Made by a program: the position numbers and the translations under genes. DNA of 54,935 bases. Origin: an uncultured Bacteroidales bacterium (GTDB lineage Bacteria > Bacteroidota > Bacteroidia > Bacteroidales > Muribaculaceae). The stretch spans positions 1 to 54,935 of the forward strand of contig CACYVC010000018.1 of NCBI GenBank assembly GCA_902777835.1, given 5' to 3'. The notes beneath the pieces were generated by a model. It saw only the letters and a list, made by a program, of their open reading frames with translations. It was not told where the DNA came from and searched no databases. Position 1 is the stretch's first letter, and each line of letters begins with the position of its first letter. This document shows, in pieces, positions 41,929-50,716 of this stretch.

Positions 41929-41936
41929 TACTTTTG
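41929..41936 (+). promoter_or_regulatory. Possible promoter of pdxJ
   Basis: TACTTTTG, with TTTG at 41901-41904 (24-bp spacer, long). It is 117 bp before the pdxJ ATG. Confidence 0.4.
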
Positions 41937-42052
41937 TAACACGATATATTGTGAGGTTTCTCATAACTGACGGCAAAATTAATAATTTTTGCTCACATTT
42001 ATGCACTAATATGAGAAAACAACACGTTATTAATTAACATAACTAAGTTTTT

Positions 42053-42766
42053 ATGATAAACCTGAGTGTAAATATAAATAAGGTTGCTACACTGCGCAAT
42101 GCTCGCGGAGGCAATCTGCCCAACGTGCTGCAAGTGGCTTTAGACATAGAGCGCTTTGGCGCCGATGGAATCACCGTGCATCCTCGTCCCGACGAAAGAC
42201 ACATTCGCCGCAGCGATGTTTATGAGCTCAAGCCTGCTTTGCACACCGAGTTCAACATCGAGGGTTTTCCCGACAAGCGATTTATGGACATGGTGCTCGA
42301 AGTGCGTCCACACCAGGCGACTTTAGTGCCCGACGCACCCAGTGTGCTTACCTCGTCGCAGGGATGGCCTGTGGCCGAGAATATGGACTTCCTTAAGACT
42401 GTGGTGGCGCGGCTCAAAGAGGCGGGCATCAGAGTGAGCATCTTTGTTGATGCCACCGAGGAACGCGTGCGTCAGGCGGCAGAGGCAGGAGCCGATAGGG
42501 TAGAGCTCTACACCGGTCCCTTTGCCCAGATGTTCTCCACTGCCCCAGACCAGGCAGTGGCACCCTACACCCTTGCCGCTAATGTGGCTCATGAAGTGGG
42601 ACTGGGACTGAACGCTGGTCACGACCTCAACCTCTTAAACCTCAAGTTCTTTAAGGACAACGTGCCTTACCTTAATGAGGTGTCGATAGGTCATGCCCTC
42701 ATCAGCGATGCCTTATATCTGGGACTAGAGAAAACCATCAAGGCTTACCAGAAATGCCTTGTTTAA
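42053..42766 (+). CDS. pdxJ: Pyridoxine 5'-phosphate synthase
   Basis: 237 residues, the standard length. A TIM barrel that makes pyridoxine 5'-phosphate from 1-deoxyxylulose 5-phosphate and 3-amino-2-oxopropyl phosphate. Motifs are the N-terminal [31 protein letters not shown] (active-site His and Arg), EFNIEG, TLVPD, the phosphate-binding GLNAGHDLN and [11 protein letters not shown] at the end. It sits between nadK (divergent) and the exb/tonB set, a familiar order in Bacteroidales. Its stop is followed at once by a long heptamer array. Confidence 0.97.
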   Translation: MINLSVNINKVATLRNARGGNLPNVLQVALDIERFGADGITVHPRPDERHIRRSDVYELKPALHTEFNIEGFPDKRFMDMVLEVRPHQATLVPDAPSVLTSSQGWPVAENMDFLKTVVARLKEAGIRVSIFVDATEERVRQAAEAGADRVELYTGPFAQMFSTAPDQAVAPYTLAANVAHEVGLGLNAGHDLNLLNLKFFKDNVPYLNEVSIGHALISDALYLGLEKTIKAYQKCLV

Positions 42767-42831
42767 AGTTCACAGTTCATAGTTCACAGTTCATAGTTCA
42801 CAGTTCATAGTTCACAGTTCATAGTTCACAG
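42767..42831 (+). repeat. Nine 7-bp repeats (AGTTCAC and AGTTCAT strictly alternating)
   Basis: AGTTCAC and AGTTCAT alternate from the base after the pdxJ stop (42764-42766) to 42829, then AG and a run of seven T. A 14-bp tandem, the most regular array in the window. Confidence 0.92.
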
Positions 42832-42925
42832 TTTTTTTACTCTCCCCTCTTCCCTCTCACTACTTACCTAATAAAACGAGATATAGAAACGAAAATAATA
42901 ATTTAACCAATAAGACACAATCATT

Positions 42926-43636
42926 ATGACATTTTTAAACGTGATACTTGCCGCTGAGACGGCAGCTCAGGGTGCTCAAGGCGCTCAATCACTATCGGTT
43001 TGGGATCTCACATTAAAAGGCGGATGGCTCATGATTCCACTGGCACTGCTGTTGCTCGTGAGCATCTACATCTTCTTTGAGCGACTCTTTGCAACAAGCC
43101 GTGTGACAAAGGCCGACAACAACTTCATGCAGCAAATCAAAAGCCTCATCCAGTCGGGTAAAATCGACGAGGCAAAGCATCTGTGCGAAACTACCAATAC
43201 TCCTTACTCGCGCATGATTGAGAAGGGCGTGAGCCGCATTGGCCGCCCCATGAACGACGTGCTCGTGGCTATCGAGAATGTGGGTAACATGGAAGTCGCC
43301 AAGATGGAAAAGGGCTTCAACTGGCTCGCCACAACCGCAGCTGGAGCCCCAATGATTGGTTTCTTGGGAACAGTTACTGGTATGGTGCAGGCGTTCTACC
43401 AACTCGCTAGTGCTGGTCAGAACAGCAACGTGAGCATCCTCGCAGGAGGTATCTACGAGGCTTTGGTAACCACTGTTGCCGGTCTTGTGGTGGGTATCTT
43501 GGCGCTGTTTGCCTACAACTACCTTACTTCTCGCGTGAACAAAATCATGAACCGCCTCGAGCGTAGCACAATGGAGTTTATGGACCTGCTCAATGAGCCA
43601 GCCAAACCAAATAACAACGCAACGCTAAGTAAATAA
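42926..43636 (+). CDS. exbB: ExbB/TolQ-type proton channel (MotA/TolQ/ExbB)
   Basis: 236 residues. One N-terminal membrane segment (about 30-50, GGWLMIPLALLLLVSIYIFF) and two more near 135-155 and 175-200, with the cytoplasmic loop between the first two. The family stretch TTAAGAPMIGFLGTVTGMVQAFYQLA and EALVTTVAGLVVGILALFAYNY are unmistakable. With ExbD it forms the inner-membrane motor that uses proton flow to energise TonB. ExbD begins 2 bp after its stop, and a TonB-like gene comes third, so the three form one operon. Confidence 0.93.
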   Translation: MTFLNVILAAETAAQGAQGAQSLSVWDLTLKGGWLMIPLALLLLVSIYIFFERLFATSRVTKADNNFMQQIKSLIQSGKIDEAKHLCETTNTPYSRMIEKGVSRIGRPMNDVLVAIENVGNMEVAKMEKGFNWLATTAAGAPMIGFLGTVTGMVQAFYQLASAGQNSNVSILAGGIYEALVTTVAGLVVGILALFAYNYLTSRVNKIMNRLERSTMEFMDLLNEPAKPNNNATLSK

Positions 43637-43638
43637 TC

Positions 43639-44265
43639 ATGGCACTAAAGAGACAACACGAAACACAGTCGGTGTTCAGCATGGCATCGATGACCGACGT
43701 CATCTTCTTGCTGCTCATCTTCTTTCTGGTGACATCGACGTTTGTGTTCCCTTCGGCAATGGAGGTGAATCTGCCACAAAGCGGCGAGCAGACCGCCATC
43801 AAGCCCACCACACGCATCTACATTGGCGAAGACAGTAAAATTTTTGCCCAGCAAAATACCGAGACCACACAAGGCGATCTTAAAGAGATAGTATCTCCTG
43901 AGGAGCTCAGGGGATTTATGCAGGCCGTCAAGGATAGCGACTCGTCACAATATATAGCTCTGCATGCCGACGAGGCTGTGCCCTATGGCAAGATAGTAGA
44001 AATTCTCGATATGGGTGCTCAAGTGGGCATAAAAGTGGTGCTCGCCACCAAGCCTAGCTCTGGAAACTATAAGGCTCCCGATGCCGTAGCCGAAGAGGCC
44101 ACTCCCGAGCAACAGCCTGCACAGTCTGGGCAAGAACAGCCCGCCGCTACTCAGCAGCAGCCCGTGGCTAATGGCAACACCACAGTGACTACCACTTCAG
44201 GCGATGCTAACGCAGTACCCGCTCCCAGCAACTCAAAATCACAAACCACTGTCACAGTGCAGTAA
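43639..44265 (+). CDS. exbD: ExbD/TolR-type biopolymer transport protein
   Basis: 208 residues. A single membrane helix near 15-37 (SMTDVIFLLLIFFLVTSTFVFP) contains the proton-path Asp of the MTDVIF motif. The periplasmic domain follows (about 45-155, with YIALHADEAVPYGKIVEILD), then a long Gln/Ala/Thr-rich tail not found in typical ExbD, probably a flexible linker. It works with ExbB and TonB. Only one ExbD is seen, whereas many Bacteroidales operons carry two. Confidence 0.9.
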   Translation: MALKRQHETQSVFSMASMTDVIFLLLIFFLVTSTFVFPSAMEVNLPQSGEQTAIKPTTRIYIGEDSKIFAQQNTETTQGDLKEIVSPEELRGFMQAVKDSDSSQYIALHADEAVPYGKIVEILDMGAQVGIKVVLATKPSSGNYKAPDAVAEEATPEQQPAQSGQEQPAATQQQPVANGNTTVTTTSGDANAVPAPSNSKSQTTVTVQ

Positions 44266-44283
44266 ACGATTCAGAGCGACTCA

Positions 44284-45138
44284 ATGGCAAAAGACAACGA
44301 AAAAGATAATAAGAGCAAACTACTCTCGGCACTGCTCACGCTACTGCTGGGAGCAGGCATTGTTGCTACTCTGTTCGTCACCAGCCTGCACTACGACTAT
44401 CCGCCAAAAGACGCCTTGCTGCAACAGATGCAGGACCCCATCGAGTTTGGAGGAGAAGACGAAGAGTTTGTGCAGTTTGAGGAGATGCTAGCCAATGCCG
44501 ATGATGAGTCGGCAGAGCAGGGCGAACCTATTGAGCAGGAACAACCCACCGAAGACAATCCCCCACAAGAGACTGGGCAGAACGAGATGGATAATCAGGG
44601 CACAGTTAATGAGCCACCACAACCACCCGTAGCAACCAAAGCTGAATCGCCCATGAAGGTGCCGGAGCAACCGAAAAAAGACACTAAGCCACAGAAGGAA
44701 TCTACTCCCGAAGCAACAAAAACCAAGACTAAGGGAGAAAACAAACCACAGACTCCTCCCACCAATAACCAGAAATCGGAGGCTCAGAAAAAAGCCGAGC
44801 AGCAAATGAGTAATGCCTTCAATAAAGGCAACAACGGCAATGCTCCTGGTAGCAATCCTAATGGCACTATGGGAAAACCCACCATTGGCGGAGGGCTTGG
44901 GGGATATACAGCAGAGAATTTCCCCACAGCACCAAGTCCAGGTCCAGGAACTGTGGTGGTGCAAGTGGTAGTAAGTCCCACAGGCAAGGTTTCCAAAGCA
45001 ACCGTAACGGGAGGAACCCTCAAGGGGAATGCAAGGGCATGTGAAATTTGCCGTTCACTAGCACTTAGGTCAACATTCAAAGTGCCAAAAAACACCGCAG
45101 TAGAACGCACCGGCACACTCACTTATACGGTGAAATAA
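44284..45138 (+). CDS. TonB-type energy transducer
   Basis: 284 residues. A cytoplasmic Lys-rich start, one membrane helix (about 13-35, LLSALLTLLLGAGIVATLFVTSL), and a long Glu/Gln/Pro/Lys-rich periplasmic spacer to ~175. A Gly/Asn-rich hinge leads into a C-terminal TonB-like domain (GTVVVQVVVSPTGKVSKATVTGGT, FKVPKNTAVERTGTLTYTVK). It would span the periplasm and contact TonB boxes of outer-membrane receptors such as the one at 47697. It is the third gene of the exbB-exbD-tonB operon, 18 bp after exbD. A hairpin follows at 45161-45196. Confidence 0.87.
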   Translation: MAKDNEKDNKSKLLSALLTLLLGAGIVATLFVTSLHYDYPPKDALLQQMQDPIEFGGEDEEFVQFEEMLANADDESAEQGEPIEQEQPTEDNPPQETGQNEMDNQGTVNEPPQPPVATKAESPMKVPEQPKKDTKPQKESTPEATKTKTKGENKPQTPPTNNQKSEAQKKAEQQMSNAFNKGNNGNAPGSNPNGTMGKPTIGGGLGGYTAENFPTAPSPGPGTVVVQVVVSPTGKVSKATVTGGTLKGNARACEICRSLALRSTFKVPKNTAVERTGTLTYTVK

Positions 45139-45160
45139 TGCGAATACTCAAAAACTTAAC

Positions 45161-45196
45161 TCAAGTTCTTGATGCTCTAATGCATTAGGAACTTGA
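45161..45196 (+). terminator. Hairpin after the exbB-exbD-tonB operon
   Basis: TCAAGTTC (45161-45168) pairs with GAACTTGA (45189-45196), with an inner ATGC/GCAT pair. A T-rich stretch (TGTTTATTGTTT) follows. Confidence 0.55.
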
Positions 45197-45351
45197 TGTT
45201 TATTGTTTGGCAAGCATGTTGTTTTTTATTAACACGTGCTAATGCCATAATTATACAAAAAATGCTATAGATGTGGTTAAAAATTTGAATATTATAGAAT
45301 TTTTATTTACTTCGCGGTGAAAAAGAAAATTAATAACCAAAAAAAGAGATT

Positions 45352-47184
45352 ATGAGAAGATTTTACATGACCTTAGCAATGGCATTGACTATTGCCGTTG
45401 CATCGTTTGCACAAATGATTCCCCAGGGCAGCACTGTGCCCTATACAGGAATGAAGAGAAACACCGCTAATGTCACGAAAGACGATGTGCTGGTAACCCC
45501 TCCCGAAACTGCCGTAATTGAGGATGATTGGGCTATAGACGCCATCTACTATTATGGCGAGAACAACATCCCTTATGTTAACGACAACCCCATTTCGGTT
45601 GCATTCGATGGAGAGGACGTCTATTTCAAAGGTGTGGTTTTAAGTTGTCCAAATGCTTGGATTAAAGGAAAGTTGCGCGACTATGTAGCCAGTTTCACCA
45701 ATGGACAATACTGTGGCGAATATGGCGACTATAGCATCTATGCCTGCGGCTCGAGCGATGCCTACTCTTTCGACGCCATCAAGTTTCAGTATGATCCGAA
45801 TGACAATTCGTTCACGCTTGCCAACATCTATATAGAGACTATCTCTCCTGACCAGATGACTTTCTTGCTGTTTTGCTACAGCATGAAACTGTATAAGGAC
45901 ATAAAGGTTCCTACACCTACCGACTTGGCTGTAGTTCCCGATGTAAACACTGCCGATGTGTCGTGGACTAGCGATGCCCAAGCTTTCAACCTGCGCTACC
46001 GCAAATATGTAGATGTGTCGGACAATAACCGCTTCTGGGACTTCGAGGATGCCGACCAAGCAGGAGAGTTCACACTTGTTGATGCCGATGGCGACGGCAA
46101 AGGCTGGACATGGATTAACGACAAGGTGAAGGCACATAGTGGCGCTGGCGTAATGTACTCGGCAAGTTATGACACTAGTGGCGCTCTCACTCCCGACAAC
46201 TGGATTATCACTCCAAAGGTGAAGCTTGGCGGGCAATTCTCATTCTGGGCAGTAGCACAAGAAAACATGACTACCTATGCCAACGAGAAATTCCAAGTGT
46301 ACCTGTATGAAGGTGACGAGTGGACTTCGGTTGATGATTTTGTTGCCATCTCCGACATCTATACCACTACTGTCGATTACCAGCAAGTGGTTGCCGACTT
46401 GAGCGCCTACGAAGGCTATGGATATCTCGCCATCCGTCACTTCAATTGTACCGACCAGTTCTGGCTCGACATCGACGATATCGAAGTGACCGTTCCTGGT
46501 GCTTCCGATGCTGTACAACCCGAGTGGACTACGTTTGAAGAAGTGTCCAATCCTTACACTATCAGGTACCTTGACCCCGAAACCCAATATGAAGTTCAAG
46601 TGTGTGGAGTTACTGAGGGCGCGACAAGTCCATGGACTCAGAGCGTATTGTTCACCACCCTGCCCGAAGGCGGTGTAGTACCCACAATCGATGAGCTCTA
46701 CCTCGTGGGTAGCTTCAATGGCTGGAACTGGCAAAACGCAGAAGGCCGTGTGCCAATGACGCTTGAGAATGATGCGTTTACCGTAGAAATCGTCCTTGAG
46801 GACGGTGCTGAGTTCAAGCTTATCACTCCCGATGAAACTTCGTCAAATGGTTGGAAGTGGTTTGGTGGTCTTGACGAGAACCAAGTTGGCTATTTCGAGA
46901 TAAACGACAATCTGCTCAACCAGCCAATTGAGCTCGTTGACGGAGCAAACTTCAAGGTTGCCGGTGCTGGCAAGTACACCATCACTGTTACTCAGTTTAT
47001 TACCCCTGACGGTAGAGGACTTGCCGAGCCTCTCGTGATGACAGTATCGAAGGATGCTACTGGCATCAGCACCATTGTTAGCGATAAGGCTGATAACCGC
47101 ATCTTCGATCTCCAAGGCCGCGAGCTCAAGAGCGTGCCCGAGCACGGAATCTACATCAAGAACGGACAGAAATATGTTAAGTAA
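45352..47184 (+). CDS. Secreted multidomain adhesin-like protein (choice-of-anchor J, FN3, SusE/F-like module, C-terminal sorting-type tail)
   Basis: 610 residues with a signal peptide (ending VASFA|Q). An FN3-like strand region (about 185-220, PTDLAVVPDVNTADVSWTSD) is interrupted by a choice-of-anchor J/cleaved-adhesin jelly roll (about 225-385, FWDFEDAD...GWTWIND...WIITPKV...FWLDIDDIEV). The FN3 fold then resumes (YTIRYLDPETQYEVQVCGV...FTT). Residues ~445-560 are a SusE/F-like glycan-binding module (LYLVGSFNGWNW). The end is a RIFDLQGREL...GIYIKNGQKYVK tail, the type seen at secretion-system cargo C-termini of Bacteroidota. Substrate unknown. It is probably a surface glycan- or protein-binding factor. 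Confidence 0.72.
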   Translation: MRRFYMTLAMALTIAVASFAQMIPQGSTVPYTGMKRNTANVTKDDVLVTPPETAVIEDDWAIDAIYYYGENNIPYVNDNPISVAFDGEDVYFKGVVLSCPNAWIKGKLRDYVASFTNGQYCGEYGDYSIYACGSSDAYSFDAIKFQYDPNDNSFTLANIYIETISPDQMTFLLFCYSMKLYKDIKVPTPTDLAVVPDVNTADVSWTSDAQAFNLRYRKYVDVSDNNRFWDFEDADQAGEFTLVDADGDGKGWTWINDKVKAHSGAGVMYSASYDTSGALTPDNWIITPKVKLGGQFSFWAVAQENMTTYANEKFQVYLYEGDEWTSVDDFVAISDIYTTTVDYQQVVADLSAYEGYGYLAIRHFNCTDQFWLDIDDIEVTVPGASDAVQPEWTTFEEVSNPYTIRYLDPETQYEVQVCGVTEGATSPWTQSVLFTTLPEGGVVPTIDELYLVGSFNGWNWQNAEGRVPMTLENDAFTVEIVLEDGAEFKLITPDETSSNGWKWFGGLDENQVGYFEINDNLLNQPIELVDGANFKVAGAGKYTITVTQFITPDGRGLAEPLVMTVSKDATGISTIVSDKADNRIFDLQGRELKSVPEHGIYIKNGQKYVK

Positions 47185-47292
47185 TTAGCGTGTTACGATG
47201 GCGTCTATTTCGTTGAGGTTCAAACCTACAGCGGCTCCCGCGCCATCAAGCAAATCCTCAAACGATAGAGCACACATTGCTCCGAGCATACT

Positions 47293-47331
47293 ACACACCA
47301 AGAGCTGGCCCAAAGCCAGCTCTTGGTGTGT
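47293..47331. terminator. Perfect 17-bp inverted repeat after the adhesin-like gene
   Basis: ACACACCAAGAGCTGGC (47293-47309) pairs exactly with 47315-47331 across the 5-base loop CCAAA. It has no T-tract, so intrinsic termination is uncertain; it could stabilise the mRNA end or bind a protein. Confidence 0.6.
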
Positions 47332-47505
47332 ACTGATATAGGTTGAAGTGGCTTATACATTAGGGAATCAACAATACTCTTTGCATATATGTATACAATA
47401 TGGTGTTTTACATATATTTTTCTATGATAACAAAAATCTTAGTCTTTTCGCACTTCTTATTGGAACTTTCAAACTTTCACAGTTCATCTAAAGAAATGAT
47501 ATTAT

Positions 47506-47536
47506 TTTGAATATGATGAAATAATGTGTATATTTG
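47506..47536 (+). promoter_or_regulatory. Promoter of the TonB-dependent receptor gene
   Basis: TTTG at 47506-47509, 19-bp spacer, TATATTTG at 47529-47536. About 150 bp of leader separate it from the GTG at 47697. Confidence 0.65.
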
Positions 47537-47696
47537 CAGTTGGAAAAAAGATTCATTAAAACCAAATTTTATGAAATGATTATTTAAATCTTGTTTTTTC
47601 ATGTTACGTTAGTGCCATAAGATGTTATGGCTTATATTTTCTTGAAGTGTATTATAATATCTAACTTTTTACACCAAAACCAAGAGATTTCTTTTT

Positions 47697-49742
47697 GTGC
47701 TAAGGAGATTGTTGTATATTACTTTTCTTATGTGCCGACTGTTAGGATATGCCTATCAGCCTACCGACACACTTCCACCTTCGCTTAGTGATACTATTGA
47801 AAACTACGAGCTTGAAGAGGTGATAGTGAGCAAAAGTATAAGTAAAGCCTCTCCCAACGTTCTTAGCCGTGGCAAAGTGAGTTGGGAAATGAGTTCTATT
47901 TCTTTATTACCTCAGTTTTTAGGTAATGCAGATCCCATGCGTTATGCCCACACTCTTGCAGGAGTGCAAACAAATAATGACTATGACAGTGGGATGCATA
48001 TATATGGCTGTGACAACTCTCATAATATGGTGAGCATAGAAGGCGTGCCCATCTACAATGCTAATCATCTGCTTGGTTTGTTCTCCACATTCAATCCATC
48101 GCATTACAGTCGATTCTCCATAGATAAAACGGCCACCAATGCAACTTTTCCAAATAGATTGGGAGGTAATCTGCAGTTTGAATCACCTCACACAATTGCC
48201 AATTCCATTAGTGGTAATCTGTCGCTCGGTCTTATATCATCACAAGGAACTTTACGTTTACCAACTGGGAAACATTCTTCTTTAATCATATCAGGACGTG
48301 GCAGTTTCATTAATCTTCTATATGGTTATGCATTGAAGTATGAAGAATCACAGATGAGATACTCATTTGCCGACACCAATATATCTTGGGATTGGAAGCC
48401 TAGTGATGAAGACCATGTATGTGTTGATTCTTATTGGGGTGGAGATTGGTCAAAGCTGCACGAACAACGCTATAGTGCCGATTTAAAGCTTAATTGGGGT
48501 AACTTTATGATTTCTACACATTGGAAACATTCTTTTAGTGCAACATCAAGGATGAAGCACTCAATTTTTTTCACTCGCTACAGCAATGATTTCTTACTTG
48601 ATTACCCCTCGCTTAAAGTCATTATGAACTCATCAATTCAGAATTATGGCTATGCTGGTCAATGGCAAGGCAGAACTATGAGAACAGGTGTAAATCTGAA
48701 TATCTATAGAGTTGTTCCACAGTCTCCATTGGTCATGAGAGGCTACAATCAGCGAAACGATGAGCCACAATCACCACTAGTGGCACAAGAGTACTCCCCT
48801 TATGCTGATTATTCATTGGCATTATCACCTGATATTACAATGACAGCAGGAGTACGTGCAACATTGTTCATAGATGCAAATCATGCAGCACATTTCAACA
48901 TCGACCCATCTCTTTCCTTTATGATAACAAAATCCAAATGGGAACTTGCTTTAACAACATCAACTCGACATCAATATTTGTTCCAAACTGGATTTTCATC
49001 TATGGGACTACCCACAGAATTCTGGTCTTTGCCTGACAAACAACACAAGCCACAATCGGCCGTAAATGTGTCGGGGTCATTTGCCATCTCATTGTCAAAC
49101 TATAAAATAGTACTTGAGGGGTACTACAAATCACTGAAACACATAATCGAATATAATGGTTCGATTTTAGACTTTGTGACAATTGAATATGCTCTCGACA
49201 ATGTGCTATTACATGGTAAAGGTCACAATTTAGGATTGAGCGTGTCGATTATTAAACCTGAGGGACGACTCACAGGTTGGATCTCATATAGCATAGGACG
49301 AACTATCAGACGATTTGATTCAGAAGAATTACCAGGGAGCTATCCCGCCAATCATGACCGCATTCACGAACTGAATGCAGTGGCATCTTTCGATGTGAAC
49401 AAAAAAATTAATCTGTCAGGCAACGTGGTGCTTGCATCTGGAACTCCCTATACATCGGTCAATAACTTATATCTATTTGCTGGACACATCATATCAAACT
49501 ACAACAACTATAATGGCTCTCGTTTAAAACCATACTTCCGATTAGACTTGTCGGCAACTTATCGAATTAAAATGGATGGGAAAAAAGAACATGGTATTAA
49601 TCTCTCGGTCTATAATGTGTTGGCAACCAAGAATGAGTTGTTTTATTCATGGAAGTACACAAAAAACAAAGAGTTGAATTATACGCCCAAGTCTTTTTTA
49701 GTCAGCATATTGCCATCGGTTAGTTATTATTTCAAATTCTGA
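47697..49742 (+). CDS. TonB-dependent outer-membrane receptor
   Basis: 681 residues from a GTG start. The N-terminus (MLRRLLYITFLMCRLLGYAYQP) is a signal peptide. A TonB-box-like stretch (YELEEVIVSKS) precedes the plug domain (about 50-165; LAGVQTNNDYDSGMHIYGCDNSHNMVSIEGVPIYNANHLLG). The barrel fills the rest and ends with an aromatic residue, SVSYYFKF. It lacks the N-terminal carboxypeptidase-like domain of SusC and no SusD gene follows. Instead a DUF4249 lipoprotein follows at 5 bp, a pairing seen in other Bacteroidota. It takes up an unknown ligand and would use the ExbB-ExbD-TonB system upstream. Codon use is AT-rich compared with the housekeeping genes. Confidence 0.85.
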   Translation: MLRRLLYITFLMCRLLGYAYQPTDTLPPSLSDTIENYELEEVIVSKSISKASPNVLSRGKVSWEMSSISLLPQFLGNADPMRYAHTLAGVQTNNDYDSGMHIYGCDNSHNMVSIEGVPIYNANHLLGLFSTFNPSHYSRFSIDKTATNATFPNRLGGNLQFESPHTIANSISGNLSLGLISSQGTLRLPTGKHSSLIISGRGSFINLLYGYALKYEESQMRYSFADTNISWDWKPSDEDHVCVDSYWGGDWSKLHEQRYSADLKLNWGNFMISTHWKHSFSATSRMKHSIFFTRYSNDFLLDYPSLKVIMNSSIQNYGYAGQWQGRTMRTGVNLNIYRVVPQSPLVMRGYNQRNDEPQSPLVAQEYSPYADYSLALSPDITMTAGVRATLFIDANHAAHFNIDPSLSFMITKSKWELALTTSTRHQYLFQTGFSSMGLPTEFWSLPDKQHKPQSAVNVSGSFAISLSNYKIVLEGYYKSLKHIIEYNGSILDFVTIEYALDNVLLHGKGHNLGLSVSIIKPEGRLTGWISYSIGRTIRRFDSEELPGSYPANHDRIHELNAVASFDVNKKINLSGNVVLASGTPYTSVNNLYLFAGHIISNYNNYNGSRLKPYFRLDLSATYRIKMDGKKEHGINLSVYNVLATKNELFYSWKYTKNKELNYTPKSFLVSILPSVSYYFKF

Positions 49743-49747
49743 GTGTG

Positions 49748-50635
49748 ATGAAATTACTACCTACACTTTTTTGCTTGTTTATTGTTATTGCCGTTTCAAT
49801 GGCATCATGTGACCGCCAAGATAATCAGGTGTTTTTACCGCAATTGGTCATTGAAGGATACATCGATGACCAAGATTTCCCGGTTGTAATGCTAACCACA
49901 TCTGTTGCCATACAATCAGAGTATAGTGAGCCATTCGATAGCCTAGCAAGCCATCTGCTGCGTTGGGCTCGTGTAGCCATCAATGATGGCGAAAATGAGT
50001 ATGTTTTGACAGGAAAATTCGACAATTCTTATTTGCCGCCTTACATATACACAACAACGCACTTTCGTGGGCAAGTAGGGAAAACCTATACACTTACTGT
50101 AGATTATAAAGACTACCATGCTACCGCAGTCACAACAATTCCACCGCGTCCTGAAGTGGACTCTATCTGGGTGAAGCCAGTCATTGGTGATTCGTTATGC
50201 AGCATTATAGTCACTTTCTCAGACCCATCTAATGAAGTTAATTATTATAAGGCTTTCGTTCGACGAGGCATGACTGGACTACAGTGGTTGCCATCTTATT
50301 TAGGTACAGTAAGTGATGACGTTCTTAATATAACTTCTAATGAATTGATTGTTAATCGTGCTGGCTTGGTAACCGACACATTAGATTATATCCCCTATTT
50401 CAGTTATAACGATACTGTAAGTGTCAAGTTTAGTCAAATCGACCAAGCATCTTATATTTTCTGGCATGACTTTGATGACCATACCAATTTCTCTCGTAAT
50501 CCTTTTCTTCTTGTCACTGCCAATCTGCATGGCAACATTGTAGGCGGGTTTGGATGCTGGTATGGTTGTGGCTCAGTTACAAAATCTTTCATCTTAAAAG
50601 ATTATCTGCCCCATCAGAATCATCCAGCCAGATAA
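49748..50635 (+). CDS. DUF4249 lipoprotein
   Basis: 295 residues from the ATG at 49748 (a GTG one codon earlier is also in frame). Lipoprotein signal with Cys near residue 21 (VSMASCDRQ). The beta-rich body has LVIEGYIDDQDFPVVMLTTS at the start and repeated YTLTVDYKDYHATAVTTIPPRP, characteristic of DUF4249. Such proteins sit at the outer membrane and are usually encoded right after a TonB-dependent receptor, as here, suggesting a partner role like SusD. Ligand unknown. A 15-bp stem hairpin follows at 50652-50692. Confidence 0.83.
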   Translation: MKLLPTLFCLFIVIAVSMASCDRQDNQVFLPQLVIEGYIDDQDFPVVMLTTSVAIQSEYSEPFDSLASHLLRWARVAINDGENEYVLTGKFDNSYLPPYIYTTTHFRGQVGKTYTLTVDYKDYHATAVTTIPPRPEVDSIWVKPVIGDSLCSIIVTFSDPSNEVNYYKAFVRRGMTGLQWLPSYLGTVSDDVLNITSNELIVNRAGLVTDTLDYIPYFSYNDTVSVKFSQIDQASYIFWHDFDDHTNFSRNPFLLVTANLHGNIVGGFGCWYGCGSVTKSFILKDYLPHQNHPAR

Positions 50636-50651
50636 TCTAATCAGAAGAGAA

Positions 50652-50692
50652 AGAGAGGGTGATTTTCATTCTTGCGAAAAATCACCCTCTCT
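50652..50692. terminator. Bidirectional terminator hairpin
   Basis: AGAGAGGGTGATTTT (50652-50666) pairs with AAAATCACCCTCTCT (50678-50692), 15 bp perfect. It separates the + strand DUF4249 gene from the - strand lipoprotein gene. Confidence 0.8.
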
Positions 50693-50716
50693 AATATCTA
50701 TCTTATCTGAACCAAA

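Larger units (their letters stand above)
47185..47696. other. 512-bp gap with a perfect 17-bp hairpin and a promoter
   Basis: Contains the inverted repeat at 47293-47331 and the promoter at 47506-47536. A minus-strand frame of 34 codons (47185-47289) starts ATG CTC GGA and ends exactly at the stop of the + strand gene; it has no relative I know, so it is not called as a gene. The rest (47340-47500) is AT-rich without features. Confidence 0.5.

Noticed and set aside
40952-42052. Riboswitch upstream of nadK or pdxJ
   Set aside because: The leader is AT-rich with no conserved stem layout that I could match to a known class.
42767-42831. CRISPR-like array
   Set aside because: Units are 7 bp and contiguous with no spacers, and no cas gene is near.
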